In this document: positions 44,604 through 52,570 of the stretch, piece after piece
Position numbering within the stretch: position 1 is the stretch's first letter
How the letters are laid out: each line of letters begins with the position of its first letter
Assembly: GCA_934277545.1 (NCBI GenBank)
Contig: CAKQUG010000001.1
Span: forward strand, 234,292-298,291
DNA: 64,000 nt
Direction of reading: 5' to 3'
Source: an uncultured Alphaproteobacteria bacterium
GTDB lineage: Bacteria > Pseudomonadota > Alphaproteobacteria > RF32 > CAG-239
Position numbers and translations under genes: made by a program
The notes under the pieces: generated by a model
Told to the model about the DNA's origin: nothing
Databases searched by the model: none
Seen by the model: the letters and a program-made list of their open reading frames with translations, nothing else

Positions 44604-45922
44604 TGGAAGATACGCTTTTTTCTAACCGTGTGAAACGTCCGCTGGCAGACAGGTTACGCCCGACTAAACTGGAAGAAGTTGTCGGACAGGAGCAAATTGT
44701 CGGAGCAAACGCTCCATTGGGACGTATGCTGAAATCTGGTAAAATCAGCTCGTTTATTTTGTGGGGACCTCCGGGCTGCGGAAAAACCACGATTGCTCGT
44801 TTAATTGCTGAATACACAAATCTTTATTTTGAACAAATATCGGCAGTTTTTTCCGGTGTTGCAGATTTGAAAAGGGTTTTTCAATACGCGCAGGAGCGCC
44901 GCGCCAATCAAGGTAAAGGCACTTTGCTATTTGTTGATGAAATCCATCGCTTTAATAAGTCGCAGCAAGACGGATTTTTACCGTATGTTGAAGACGGTAC
45001 GGTTATTCTGGTTGGTGCCACAACCGAAAATCCTTCGTTTGAACTTAATTCGGCTTTGCTTTCGCGCTGTCAAGTCTTTGTACTTAATCGTCTTACACCT
45101 GATGATTTTGAAATTTTATTGGAAAGAGCCGAAAAAGAAGAAGGACGAAAATTACCGGTTGATGAAGAAGCTCGTGATTTTATAAAGGAAATAGCCGACG
45201 GCGACGGACGATATATTTTAAATATTGCAGAAAATATTTGGTCGTATGCGCAAAATGGCGAAACTTTTAACAAAGAGCAGATTTTAAATATTATTCGCTC
45301 TCGAGCGCCAATTTATGATAAAGGCCATGATGGACACTATAATTTAATTTCCGCCGTGCATAAATCTTTACGAGGTTCCGATGTTGACGCTGCCCTATAT
45401 TGGGTGGCCAGAATGCTTGTGGCTGGAGAAGACCCGCGCTATATTTTGCGCCGGTTGTTAAGATTTTCTGTTGAAGATGTTTCTTTAGCCGACCCTAACG
45501 CCGTCAGTCAAGCGATTGCGTGTAGTGAAACTTATGAGCGCTTGGGTTCGCCAGAAGGAGAACTAGCTATTATGCAATTAACCGCCTATTTAGCAACAGC
45601 TCCTAAATCTGCAAGTGTGTATAAGGCGATGCATAAAGCATTTGACGCGGCTCGGCAAACAGGTTCATTGATGCCGCCAAAGCATATTTTGAACGCTCCT
45701 ACTAAATTGATGAAAGATTTGGGATATAAAAAAGACTATATATATGACCAAGACTTAGAAGACGGCTTCTCCGGTCAGAATTATTTTCCTGACGGTATGA
45801 GCCGAGCTAAATATTATAATCCTGTAGACCGTGGTTTTGAACGTGAAATTAAAAAGCGTATAGAATATTTTGATAGGCTGCGTAAAGAAAAACAAGCTAA
45901 AATGAAAGAAAAAAATGACTGA
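44603..45922 (+). CDS. rarA: Replication-associated recombination protein A (AAA ATPase)
   Basis: RarA (MgsA) is a clamp-loader-like AAA+ ATPase acting at stalled replication forks. It has 439 residues. Walker A is GPPGCGKTT near residue 57, Walker B LLFVDEIHRFNKSQQD, sensor 1 GATTENPSFE and the sensor 2 region is LRRLLRFSVEDV, followed by the MgsA C-terminal domain with PKHILNAPTKLMKDLGY. Full length. Coupled at both ends to its neighbours. Confidence 0.96.
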   Translation: MEDTLFSNRVKRPLADRLRPTKLEEVVGQEQIVGANAPLGRMLKSGKISSFILWGPPGCGKTTIARLIAEYTNLYFEQISAVFSGVADLKRVFQYAQERRANQGKGTLLFVDEIHRFNKSQQDGFLPYVEDGTVILVGATTENPSFELNSALLSRCQVFVLNRLTPDDFEILLERAEKEEGRKLPVDEEARDFIKEIADGDGRYILNIAENIWSYAQNGETFNKEQILNIIRSRAPIYDKGHDGHYNLISAVHKSLRGSDVDAALYWVARMLVAGEDPRYILRRLLRFSVEDVSLADPNAVSQAIACSETYERLGSPEGELAIMQLTAYLATAPKSASVYKAMHKAFDAARQTGSLMPPKHILNAPTKLMKDLGYKKDYIYDQDLEDGFSGQNYFPDGMSRAKYYNPVDRGFEREIKKRIEYFDRLRKEKQAKMKEKND

Positions 45923-46292
45923 TTATATATATAAAATATGCGTTAGCTATAAAGTTTTTTGCAAGCTGCAGAAATGTGATATTATTCCAAGTCTTGAAGA
46001 AAATCATGTAGGGCTGGAAATTCATATTTCTAAAGAAGATTATAAAAAATTATCTGATGAGGAAAAGAAAAATTTAAAGCAGTATGAAGTTGTAAATTCT
46101 CCTTTGCCGAAACAGCGTAAAATTGGACCGCTGTTTGATGAAATGAAAGCCGAAGATTTAAATGGTGTTGCTGAAAAAATCAGGTGTAAAATGAAAATAC
46201 CTGATTTAGCAAAACCTAAAAATATAAAACAAAAGTATTATATTCCCAGAACAATAGGTAAAGTTAATACAAAGAAAAAAGGTGGTAGATAA
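45915..46292 (+). CDS. Unknown basic protein in the rarA-rluC interval
   Basis: A 125-residue protein with no signal or membrane segment. The start overlaps rarA by 8 bases and ends one base before the rluC start. Its composition is strongly basic (many Lys), with an EEKKNLKQYEVV helix and a Lys/Gly-rich end. In many relatives this slot holds crcB, but this protein is not a membrane exporter. I do not recognise a family. Confidence 0.6.
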   Translation: MTDYIYKICVSYKVFCKLQKCDIIPSLEENHVGLEIHISKEDYKKLSDEEKKNLKQYEVVNSPLPKQRKIGPLFDEMKAEDLNGVAEKIRCKMKIPDLAKPKNIKQKYYIPRTIGKVNTKKKGGR

Positions 46293-46293
46293 G

Positions 46294-47223
46294 ATGTCAG
46301 GAGTAACAATAATTAAAATAAAAGCAGAAGACGACGGTATACGGCTTAATCGTTGGTTTTTGCGGGAATATCCGTCTTTGAGTTTGGGACGCTTGCAAAA
46401 ATTGCTGCGTACCAAGCAAATTAAAGTTGACGGCAAAAGGGCGGAAACTTCTACCCGATTAGCAGCCGGGCAGGAATTGCGTTTGCCGCCTTTGGATAAT
46501 GAAAAAGCCATTAAAACAGCCGATAATATCAGTAAAAATGATGCGGATTATATAATGTCTTTAGTTATTTATAAGGATAAAGATATTATAGCGCTTAATA
46601 AGCCGTCCGGATTGGCAGTGCAAGGTGGAACCAACACCACGCGCCACGTTGACGGATTTTTGGAGGCGTTAAAATTTGAAAATAATGAAAAGCCGAAATT
46701 AGTGCACCGTATTGATAAAGAAACCAGCGGTATTTTGCTGTTGGCGCGCAATCGTAAATCGGCGGACATTTTGACTAAGGCTTTCCGCGAGCACAGCTTG
46801 CAAAAAACATATTTAGCTTTAGTTCGCGGCTGTCCGCAGCAACTAAGCGGAGAAATAAACCTGCCTTTAGAAAAGATAGGTGAAAAAATGGAAGTTGTTA
46901 AAGGCGGTAAAAAAGCGGTTACAACTTATAAAGTTTTAGATAATGCTGCTAAAAAATACGCTTTATTGGCAGCTTCTCCATTAACTGGACGTACTCATCA
47001 GATTCGCGCGCATTTAGAAGCGCTGGGATGTCCTATTTTGGGAGATAATAAATATTATGGAACAGAGCGTGTCCGTTTAAAAGAAGTTGCTGATAAATTA
47101 TATTTACATGCGTATAAAATAGATTTATCGGCTGTTTATGGTAAAAAAACGGTAATTTGCGCCGAACTGCCGAAATATTATAAAGAAGCCTGTGAATTTT
47201 TTGGATTGGAGTATAAACAATGA
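46294..47223 (+). CDS. rluC: 23S rRNA pseudouridine synthase RluC-type
   Basis: A 309-residue RNA-modifying enzyme. The N-terminal S4 domain (about 5-70) is followed by the catalytic domain with VHRIDKETSGILLLAR, where Asp is catalytic, and GRTHQIRAHL. RluC modifies several uridines in helices of 23S rRNA. The ATG at 46294 is preferred to an upstream in-frame GTG at 46282. The stop overlaps the next start (ATGA). Confidence 0.93.
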   Translation: MSGVTIIKIKAEDDGIRLNRWFLREYPSLSLGRLQKLLRTKQIKVDGKRAETSTRLAAGQELRLPPLDNEKAIKTADNISKNDADYIMSLVIYKDKDIIALNKPSGLAVQGGTNTTRHVDGFLEALKFENNEKPKLVHRIDKETSGILLLARNRKSADILTKAFREHSLQKTYLALVRGCPQQLSGEINLPLEKIGEKMEVVKGGKKAVTTYKVLDNAAKKYALLAASPLTGRTHQIRAHLEALGCPILGDNKYYGTERVRLKEVADKLYLHAYKIDLSAVYGKKTVICAELPKYYKEACEFFGLEYKQ

Positions 47224-49034
47224 AAAAATTTTTAATAATTTTAGCTGTGATAATTTTATTGCCGCTGATTGCTGTGATTACATTTTTAAAATTTGCTAAT
47301 TTTAATGATTATAAACCACAAATTGAAGCCCTGGCGCTTAAATATGCGAATATGATTGTAAAAATTAACGGCGATTTGAAAATAGGTGTTTCACTAAAAC
47401 CAAGTATAGAGTTAAATGATGTTTCTGTTGCTCAAGCTGAAAATAATCAGCCGGTGGCGCAAATAGGCCAAGCTCAAGTTCAATTTTCTTTACTTCCGCT
47501 TTTGAAAAAAGAAATAGTGGTAGATACAGTTAAAACTTCTGAAACAAACGTTTTTTACGGTGATAAAGACAGTGTTGAAATTAAAAATTTAGCTGTTGGT
47601 ATGGAAAGTTTTGATTCTCCGATTAACTTAAGTTTTGACACTGTGGTTTCCGGTGTTCAAATTACCGGAAACGGCACGACATCTTCATTTAAGTCTATCC
47701 AAGATTCCGAATATAATGATGTTGACGCCAAACTACAGGTAAATGCTTTGGGGTATACTTTGAATTATGCCGGAGGAGTTAAGGGAATTACAAAAGGTTT
47801 GACTTCTGATGGTAGCTATGAAATTATTTATAAGACAAATAAAATCAATGGTAATGTTTCAGCTGATTTAACCGGAAAAACACCGTATTTAAAGCTGAAT
47901 GCCGCCAGCTATAATTTGAATATATATGAATTTAGTGAAACAAAAGTCTCAAAAAATAACTGGTTGATTTCAGAAGCTCAGGCTAATGAGCTTATAAAAA
48001 ACACACCGATTCCGTATGACGCTTTAAAGTCCGTAAATGCTGATGTTAATATTGATTTGAAAACAGTTAATGTTACGCCTGATATGACTTTAACCAATAT
48101 TTTAACGGATTTAGCTTTGAAAAACGGTGTATTTAAAGCAGATATAAAGAATATCAGCGGTGGCGATGGTGTTATTAAAGGTGTTGCAACACTCAATGCC
48201 GATGTTAAAAATATGAATGTTGATTTAAATGGAAACGGCATTATTTTGCAAAAACTAAACAGAAATTTTGCCGATTCCGGTAATGAAGTTTTGTATGTTA
48301 AAAACGGTGGTAAAACTGATTTTAACATCAAACTTAACACTTCCGGCGTTAATACAGACCAATATTTAGCCAATATGGATGGTCAGGTTATAGCTATTAT
48401 TGATCCGTCGGTTATGAATGTTAAAAGTTTGGAACGCCTGCAGGGTAATATTATCGTTCAAATTTTGAATAATTTGAAACTGAATATAGTCAATAAAGAT
48501 ATGAATTTAAATTGTGCGGTTGTGCGCAGTGATATTAAAAAAGGTGTAGCCGAATTTCCGAAAGGCATAGCTTTGGACGCTAATGATTTTTATATTGTTG
48601 CCGATGGTAGTGTTAATATGTACAATGAAAAAATCAATTTGGATTTACAACCGTTTTCCGGACGTATTACCGATACTAATGTTTCGTCTGTTTTAGGGTC
48701 TTTATTAAGTATTTCCGGAACCATATCTAACCCGCGCGTAGGTTTAAATAAAACTCAAACAGCTAAAACTGTTGTCGGTATTATAGCTACAGGTGGTTTA
48801 TATAACGCCGGAGATATGATTTTGAGCGCAGATTCTTCTCCTTGCTATACCGCATTACAGGGAACGTCGTATGCCAACCATTTTAAGGCTGCAGAAGGCG
48901 GAGTTAAAGATGACGCTTCTAAAACCTATTCCGATACCAAAGATGCAGTTAAAAAATCTTTGACCGATACTAAAGCTGCGGTAAAAGATTTAGGCAATCA
49001 AGCCGGTAGTCTTTTGAAAGGTTTGGTAAAATAA
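47220..49034 (+). CDS. AsmA-like outer-membrane biogenesis protein
   Basis: A 604-residue inner-membrane-anchored protein. One helix (about 3-24) is followed by the AsmA N-terminal pattern FNDYKPQIEALALKYA and ELNDVSVA. A long region of repeated beta strands follows, and the Asp/Asn-rich C-terminal AsmA segment has FNIKLNTSGVNTDQYLANMDGQ. AsmA-like proteins are proposed lipid carriers between membranes. The C-terminus has DTK repeats that may be helical. Coupled to rluC and to the next gene. Confidence 0.85.
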   Translation: MKKFLIILAVIILLPLIAVITFLKFANFNDYKPQIEALALKYANMIVKINGDLKIGVSLKPSIELNDVSVAQAENNQPVAQIGQAQVQFSLLPLLKKEIVVDTVKTSETNVFYGDKDSVEIKNLAVGMESFDSPINLSFDTVVSGVQITGNGTTSSFKSIQDSEYNDVDAKLQVNALGYTLNYAGGVKGITKGLTSDGSYEIIYKTNKINGNVSADLTGKTPYLKLNAASYNLNIYEFSETKVSKNNWLISEAQANELIKNTPIPYDALKSVNADVNIDLKTVNVTPDMTLTNILTDLALKNGVFKADIKNISGGDGVIKGVATLNADVKNMNVDLNGNGIILQKLNRNFADSGNEVLYVKNGGKTDFNIKLNTSGVNTDQYLANMDGQVIAIIDPSVMNVKSLERLQGNIIVQILNNLKLNIVNKDMNLNCAVVRSDIKKGVAEFPKGIALDANDFYIVADGSVNMYNEKINLDLQPFSGRITDTNVSSVLGSLLSISGTISNPRVGLNKTQTAKTVVGIIATGGLYNAGDMILSADSSPCYTALQGTSYANHFKAAEGGVKDDASKTYSDTKDAVKKSLTDTKAAVKDLGNQAGSLLKGLVK

Positions 49035-49534
49035 TGCTGGACTTTAAGCAAGCGGAAAAAGAAATAAAAGAGCATCGTTCCGAAGTCATAGAAAAACTGG
49101 TGGAGTTTTCTTTTACAGATGTGATTTTGTTTTGGAGTGCCAATGATGACATTAAGTCATTGCAAACTGAAAAATGGCTTCCGGTTTTGAAATGGCTTAA
49201 TAATCGTTTCAAAATCACCTTAAAAGAAACAGATGGTCTAACTCCGCCACCGCAAAATGAAAATAATCGCGCCGGCTTTACGGAAATTTTAGAAAAAATG
49301 AACTTAAAAACGCTTACGGCTTATTATTTGGCCGCTGTGCGTCTAAAATCTCCTTTGCTGGCTCTTGCCCTAGCTGAAAAGAAAATAACAGCTTCTGAGG
49401 CTTTTGAGCTGGCTTATTTAGAAGAATTATATCAAAGTAAGTCGTGGGGAGTTGATGAAGAGGCGGAACGAGGACGTCAATGCGTGAAAAAAGAGCTTTT
49501 AGAAATAGAAGAATTTTTGCACGGTAAAAAATAA
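49034..49534 (+). CDS. Short ATP12-like F1-ATPase assembly chaperone
   Basis: A 166-residue protein covering only the C-terminal helical half of ATP12, which helps fold the F1 alpha subunit. Key features are the SFTDVILFW region, then LTAYYLAAVRLKSPLLALALAEKKI and the signature WGVDEEAERGRQ. Usual bacterial ATP12 has about 230 residues with an N-terminal beta domain, absent here; the preceding DNA is in AsmA frame. Overlaps asmA (TAATG) and acyP (TAATG). Confidence 0.75.
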   Translation: MLDFKQAEKEIKEHRSEVIEKLVEFSFTDVILFWSANDDIKSLQTEKWLPVLKWLNNRFKITLKETDGLTPPPQNENNRAGFTEILEKMNLKTLTAYYLAAVRLKSPLLALALAEKKITASEAFELAYLEELYQSKSWGVDEEAERGRQCVKKELLEIEEFLHGKK

Positions 49535-49815
49535 TGTTAAAATGCTTTTTAATCAGCGGCAGAGTTCAGGGCGTCGGTTTTCGCTTTTGGACTCTGCGCC
49601 GCGTTTCTGAAATTGGCGGAATTTCCGGTTATGTCTGTAATCTGCCTGACGGAGATGTATTGGTTTTGGCTGAAGGGGCTGATGATAAGCTGCGGCAGTT
49701 GGAAATTTCTTTATATCAAGGTCCGTTGTTTGCCAGAGTTGACGCCGTAAAAAATTTACCGGAGCTTATTTCTTATTTTCCGGCACCGGAGAACGGTGTA
49801 TTTAAACGTTTATAG
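49534..49815 (+). CDS. acyP: Acylphosphatase
   Basis: A 93-residue enzyme that hydrolyses acyl phosphates such as acetyl phosphate or carbamoyl phosphate. The phosphate loop GRVQGVGFR has the catalytic Arg18, and Asn36 in VCNLPDG completes the site. Length is standard. Last gene of the operon that starts at 43.45 kb; it overlaps the ATP12-like stop. Confidence 0.95.
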   Translation: MLKCFLISGRVQGVGFRFWTLRRVSEIGGISGYVCNLPDGDVLVLAEGADDKLRQLEISLYQGPLFARVDAVKNLPELISYFPAPENGVFKRL

Positions 49816-49884
49816 AACTGTAAGTCAGGTTTTTTATCACAAATTAAAGCATATATTTTCTGCTGAATGAAAAAGGAGGCAGAA

Positions 49885-50166
49885 ATGCAAAAAGTAGATA
49901 AAACCACCGAAAATATTAAACTTTGCCGCTGTATGACCTGCCCGTCATATACGGAACATTGCAAGCTGAAAAACGCGCCGGAGAATTTTTTGAAATCTTT
50001 GGAAAATTTACAAAATATGCAGCATTATGAAAAACTGTATTGTGCGTTTGAAAAGAGTAATTGTATTTATCAGGATAAAGGCTGTATTTGCAGTGAGTGT
50101 GAGGTTTATAAAAACTATAATCTGCAAAATCATGATTATTGTTTACATAACGGCGGAATTATGTAA
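49885..50166 (+). CDS. DUF2769-like Cys-rich protein
   Basis: A 93-residue protein with ten Cys arranged as CRCMTCPSY, HC, YC, NC, GCICSEC and YCLHNG, typical of the DUF2769 family and probably metal or redox active. AAGGAGG (49872-49878) places the start at 49885 rather than the ATG at 49867, which contains the ribosome site. Small cytoplasmic protein, unknown role. Often found next to iron-sulfur or redox genes, not here. Confidence 0.75.
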   Translation: MQKVDKTTENIKLCRCMTCPSYTEHCKLKNAPENFLKSLENLQNMQHYEKLYCAFEKSNCIYQDKGCICSECEVYKNYNLQNHDYCLHNGGIM

Positions 50167-50179
50167 ACAAATTAATGGC

Positions 50180-50209
50180 TTGACAACAGTAATTATAGGT
50201 ATTATACCT
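50180..50209 (+). promoter_or_regulatory. Promoter with overlapping palindrome
   Basis: TTGACA (50180-50185), 17 bases, TATACC (50203-50208). The palindrome AGGTA-TTA-TACCT (50197-50209) lies across the -10 and could be a repressor operator. It drives the small membrane protein at 50228. Confidence 0.45.
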
Positions 50210-50227
50210 GTATAAATTTTAATAATT

Positions 50228-50473
50228 ATGTGTGGTATAATTTTATTTTTCTCATTTATTATTGGACTTATAATAATTTATTTGTCCTTTATTTATTTTG
50301 AAAAGTTTATAGTTGCCGCGAATATAAGTAAATGGGTTGTTTCTATACTCAACCGCTTAAAATGGGAAGCTGTTGAAAGTTTTAATGGCCTAATGAAAAC
50401 AGGTGATGGCCTATTGAGTTCAGGTCTGGATTTTACACCTGACATTTTCCCTAATGTTCGTTCGCCAACTTGA
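50228..50473 (+). CDS. Small one-helix membrane protein, unknown
   Basis: An 81-residue protein whose first 30 residues are a hydrophobic helix, followed by a polar tail. The start ATG has no Shine-Dalgarno sequence but the leader TTTAATAATTATG also precedes the small gene at 53787. Own promoter and, 35 bases after the stop, a terminator. Coding status is moderately supported by this arrangement. Confidence 0.45.
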   Translation: MCGIILFFSFIIGLIIIYLSFIYFEKFIVAANISKWVVSILNRLKWEAVESFNGLMKTGDGLLSSGLDFTPDIFPNVRSPT

Positions 50474-50507
50474 GATTATTTTTGATAGTAATCTTTGCCA
50501 GAAAACT

Positions 50508-50552
50508 ACCGCATTGTTCTTCTTTTTAGGGGGAATAATGCGGTTTTTTTTG
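50508..50552 (+). terminator. Terminator after the small membrane gene
   Basis: ACCGCATT (50508-50515) pairs with AATGCGGT (50537-50544) over a 21-base loop, followed by a run of T. Confidence 0.75.
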
Positions 50553-50565
50553 TTTCAAGACATTA

Positions 50566-50634
50566 ATAAACCCCCATTTTATGAGAACGGTTTACCACAC
50601 TTTTCAAGTGACGATTCTTTATTTGGGGGTTTAT
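50566..50634. repeat. 11-base inverted repeat with 47-base centre
   Basis: ATAAACCCCCA (50566-50576) and TGGGGGTTTAT (50624-50634) are perfect complements; the centre has a smaller CACTT/AAGTG hairpin. It lies between a plus-strand terminator and the pssA stop. Either a weak terminator for psd-pssA or the remnant of a small mobile element. Confidence 0.5.
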
Positions 50635-50638
50635 ATAA

Positions 50639-51484
50639 TTAGGCTTTAATTTCAGTTTTATCTGTTTTTAAGTTTTTTTCGTATGCACGTTTGTCTCGCA
50701 AAAATTTGATGACAGTGAACGGAATTGTCAGCAGATAGCCTAAAGTAAACAGACCTAAAGTCAGCCACGGCTGTGTCAGCAAGCAGCTTACGAACAAGGC
50801 GAACAGCACCATCAGCGGCAGAAAATAATCGGCGTTAATGCGGGTTTTTTTCAGCGACAGTGTCGGAATGCGGCTGACCATTAAATAAGCTACCAAAAGC
50901 ATAATTGCGCTGCACAGATATTTGTTGCGCAAAATAAAATCATATTCCGGGTAGGCAAATGAAATTAGCAACGGCATAACTGCGATGGCAGCGGCCATTG
51001 GCGCCGGAACACCTACAAAATAGTGCGACCAATATTCAGGCACGCTGGCGTCTTCCAGCATTGTGTTAAAACGAGCCAGGCGCATAGCCATTCCGGCCGC
51101 AAACATTAAAGTGAAAATCCACCCCCAATGCGGAATACCATTTAAGCACCATTGATACATCAAAACAGCCGGGGCCACGCCAAAACTAACAAAGTCGGAT
51201 AATGAATCCAATTCGGCGCCGAATTTTGATGAGGCTTTTAATTTACGAGCAACTCGGCCGTCCAAACCATCAAAAACGCAAGCTAAAAACAGGCAGACGA
51301 TTGCAAATGTCCAGTTTTGCATAATTGCGAATTTGATTGTGGTAACACCTGAGCACAAGGCCATCAAGGTTACAATATTAGGAGCCATTTTACGAAACGG
51401 AACTTCCTTAAATTTACCGATTGCTTTCTTTTTTATACCGCTGCGCACGGTTGTTGAGCGGTTATTTTGATAAGTTTTTACCAT
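50639..51484 (-). CDS. pssA: CDP-diacylglycerol-serine O-phosphatidyltransferase
   Basis: PssA makes phosphatidylserine from CDP-diacylglycerol and serine in the inner membrane. It has 281 residues with about eight helices. The CDP-alcohol phosphatidyltransferase motif is present as DGLDGRVARKLKASSKFGAELDSLSD, in which the Asp residues bind metal. The start overlaps the psd stop (TAATG), so psd and pssA form one unit for phosphatidylethanolamine synthesis. Confidence 0.95.
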   Translation of the reverse strand: MVKTYQNNRSTTVRSGIKKKAIGKFKEVPFRKMAPNIVTLMALCSGVTTIKFAIMQNWTFAIVCLFLACVFDGLDGRVARKLKASSKFGAELDSLSDFVSFGVAPAVLMYQWCLNGIPHWGWIFTLMFAAGMAMRLARFNTMLEDASVPEYWSHYFVGVPAPMAAAIAVMPLLISFAYPEYDFILRNKYLCSAIMLLVAYLMVSRIPTLSLKKTRINADYFLPLMVLFALFVSCLLTQPWLTLGLFTLGYLLTIPFTVIKFLRDKRAYEKNLKTDKTEIKA

Positions 51485-52191
51485 TATCTTATTTCTCCTT
51501 CAAGACGGGGAGCGTCTGATTTTATATCGGCGACAATGGTTTCTCCGCCGATTAAATACTGTCCGATGCAAACTTGCGGTTCAATTTTTTCCGGCAGATA
51601 CAAGTCAATATATCCGCCAAAACGAATAAAGCCAATGCGCTGTCCGGCAACAAATTCATCGCCTTTTTTTAGATTATCAACGATTCTTTTACTGCAAAAC
51701 AATGACGTTTGCTGCAACACAAATTCTATGCCGCTGCTATGTTTTATAGCAATCAGCATTCTTTCATTTCTAATATCATTTTTAGTAGTAGAACCGGAAA
51801 AATTTTTACCGGCATCATAAAATGTTTTACTAATAAGACCTTTAATCGGCATACGGTTAATATTTACATCAAATTGGCTGATATAAAGGCTTACTTTGGT
51901 ATAATTTTTACGGTCAAGTCCCAAGGCATCAGGACCTTTTTCGCGGCTGATAGCCACAACATAGCCGTCAGCCGGAGCAACAACCGCGCCGGATAAAACC
52001 GGAGTAACCCTGATAGGATCGCGAAAGCTGTAAAAACACCAAACTGTAATTAAAAACGAAAGACAACCGAGCGGAACCCAAATAAGCGCAAAAATTAAAG
52101 ATACAAACGCCAAAAGACTGATAAACTTCCACCCGTCTTCATTTATATTTGGAAAAAAATAATGATGAAGAGATGTGTCGACAGATTTCAT
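51484..52191 (-). CDS. psd: Phosphatidylserine decarboxylase-like protein lacking the cleavage serine
   Basis: A 235-residue short-type (PSD-A) protein. The N-terminus has two membrane helices (about 22-55), then PIRVTP, APADGYV, SQFDVNINRMP and NERMLIAIKHSSG. At the place where the family has RFGS, cut between Gly and Ser to create the pyruvoyl cofactor, this protein has RFGGYIDLYLP. Serine is replaced by glycine (codon read on the minus strand at about 51620), and no serine is close by. It may be inactive, or may use a different mechanism. Order psd-pssA is canonical. GGGGAG precedes the ATG. Confidence 0.85.
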   Translation of the reverse strand: MKSVDTSLHHYFFPNINEDGWKFISLLAFVSLIFALIWVPLGCLSFLITVWCFYSFRDPIRVTPVLSGAVVAPADGYVVAISREKGPDALGLDRKNYTKVSLYISQFDVNINRMPIKGLISKTFYDAGKNFSGSTTKNDIRNERMLIAIKHSSGIEFVLQQTSLFCSKRIVDNLKKGDEFVAGQRIGFIRFGGYIDLYLPEKIEPQVCIGQYLIGGETIVADIKSDAPRLEGEIR

Positions 52192-52205
52192 TTTTTTCTC
52201 CCCAA

Positions 52206-52237
52206 AGAATACCGAAACGCTGTTTCTGCTGTATTCT
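52206..52237 (-). promoter_or_regulatory. Hairpin in the psd leader
   Basis: AGAATAC (52206-52212) pairs with GTATTCT (52231-52237), and GAAAC (52214-52218) with GTTTC (52222-52226) inside. It ends just upstream of the GGGGAG ribosome site of psd, so it could affect translation. Confidence 0.45.
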
Positions 52238-52357
52238 TAAGTTAAATTAGAGGAACGTATTTCCTCTTTCCGCTGTTTAATTAAGCATATTTTGTAAAAA
52301 AAGACAAGTTTTATGTTGCAAATGTCAAAAAATTTATGTATATAACAACAATGTGAT

Positions 52358-52444
52358 GCGCTTGTGGCGGAATCGGTAGACGCTGCAGACTTAAAATCTG
52401 TTGGGATTTATCCCGTGCCAGTTCAAGTCTGGCCTAGCGCACCA
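52358..52444 (+). tRNA. tRNA-Leu (anticodon UAA)
   Basis: An 87-base tRNA with encoded CCA. The acceptor stem GCGCTTG/CTAGCGC has one T-T mismatch. The D arm has GGCGGAATCGGTAGACGC typical of tRNA-Leu. The anticodon loop CTTAAAA has anticodon TAA at 52392-52394. The long variable arm GGGATTTATCCC and the T arm GCCAG-TTCAAGT-CTGGC confirm a class II leucine tRNA. A terminator follows. TrmL (20.3 kb) is the expected modifier of its wobble base. Confidence 0.96.
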
Positions 52445-52451
52445 ATTAAAA

Positions 52452-52479
52452 AATGCTTTCCTTTGGGAGGGCTTTTTTT
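52452..52479 (+). terminator. Terminator after tRNA-Leu
   Basis: GCTTTCC (52455-52461) pairs with GGAGGGC (52466-52472), with two G-U pairs and a TTTG loop, followed by seven T. Confidence 0.7.
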
Positions 52480-52486
52480 ATTGACA

Positions 52487-52533
52487 ACCAACAACTAATA
52501 CACATTCATCCGCTAATGAGGCGGATTTTTTTC
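52487..52533 (+). repeat. Direct repeat copy 1 with terminator hairpin
   Basis: This 47-base segment aligns without gaps to 53647-53693 (offset 1160), sharing ACCAACA, TAATACA and the 25-base end that holds the hairpin. The hairpin ATCCGC/GCGGAT (52508-52526) with seven T is a Rho-independent terminator. The two copies bracket the prepilin gene. Confidence 0.8.
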
Positions 52534-52570
52534 TTTACAAAACAAATTTGCTTAATTAAACTGAAACTCG

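Noticed and set aside
50454..50642. 62-residue frame across the terminator and inverted repeat near pssA
   Set aside because: It runs through a terminator hairpin and an inverted repeat and has no ribosome site.
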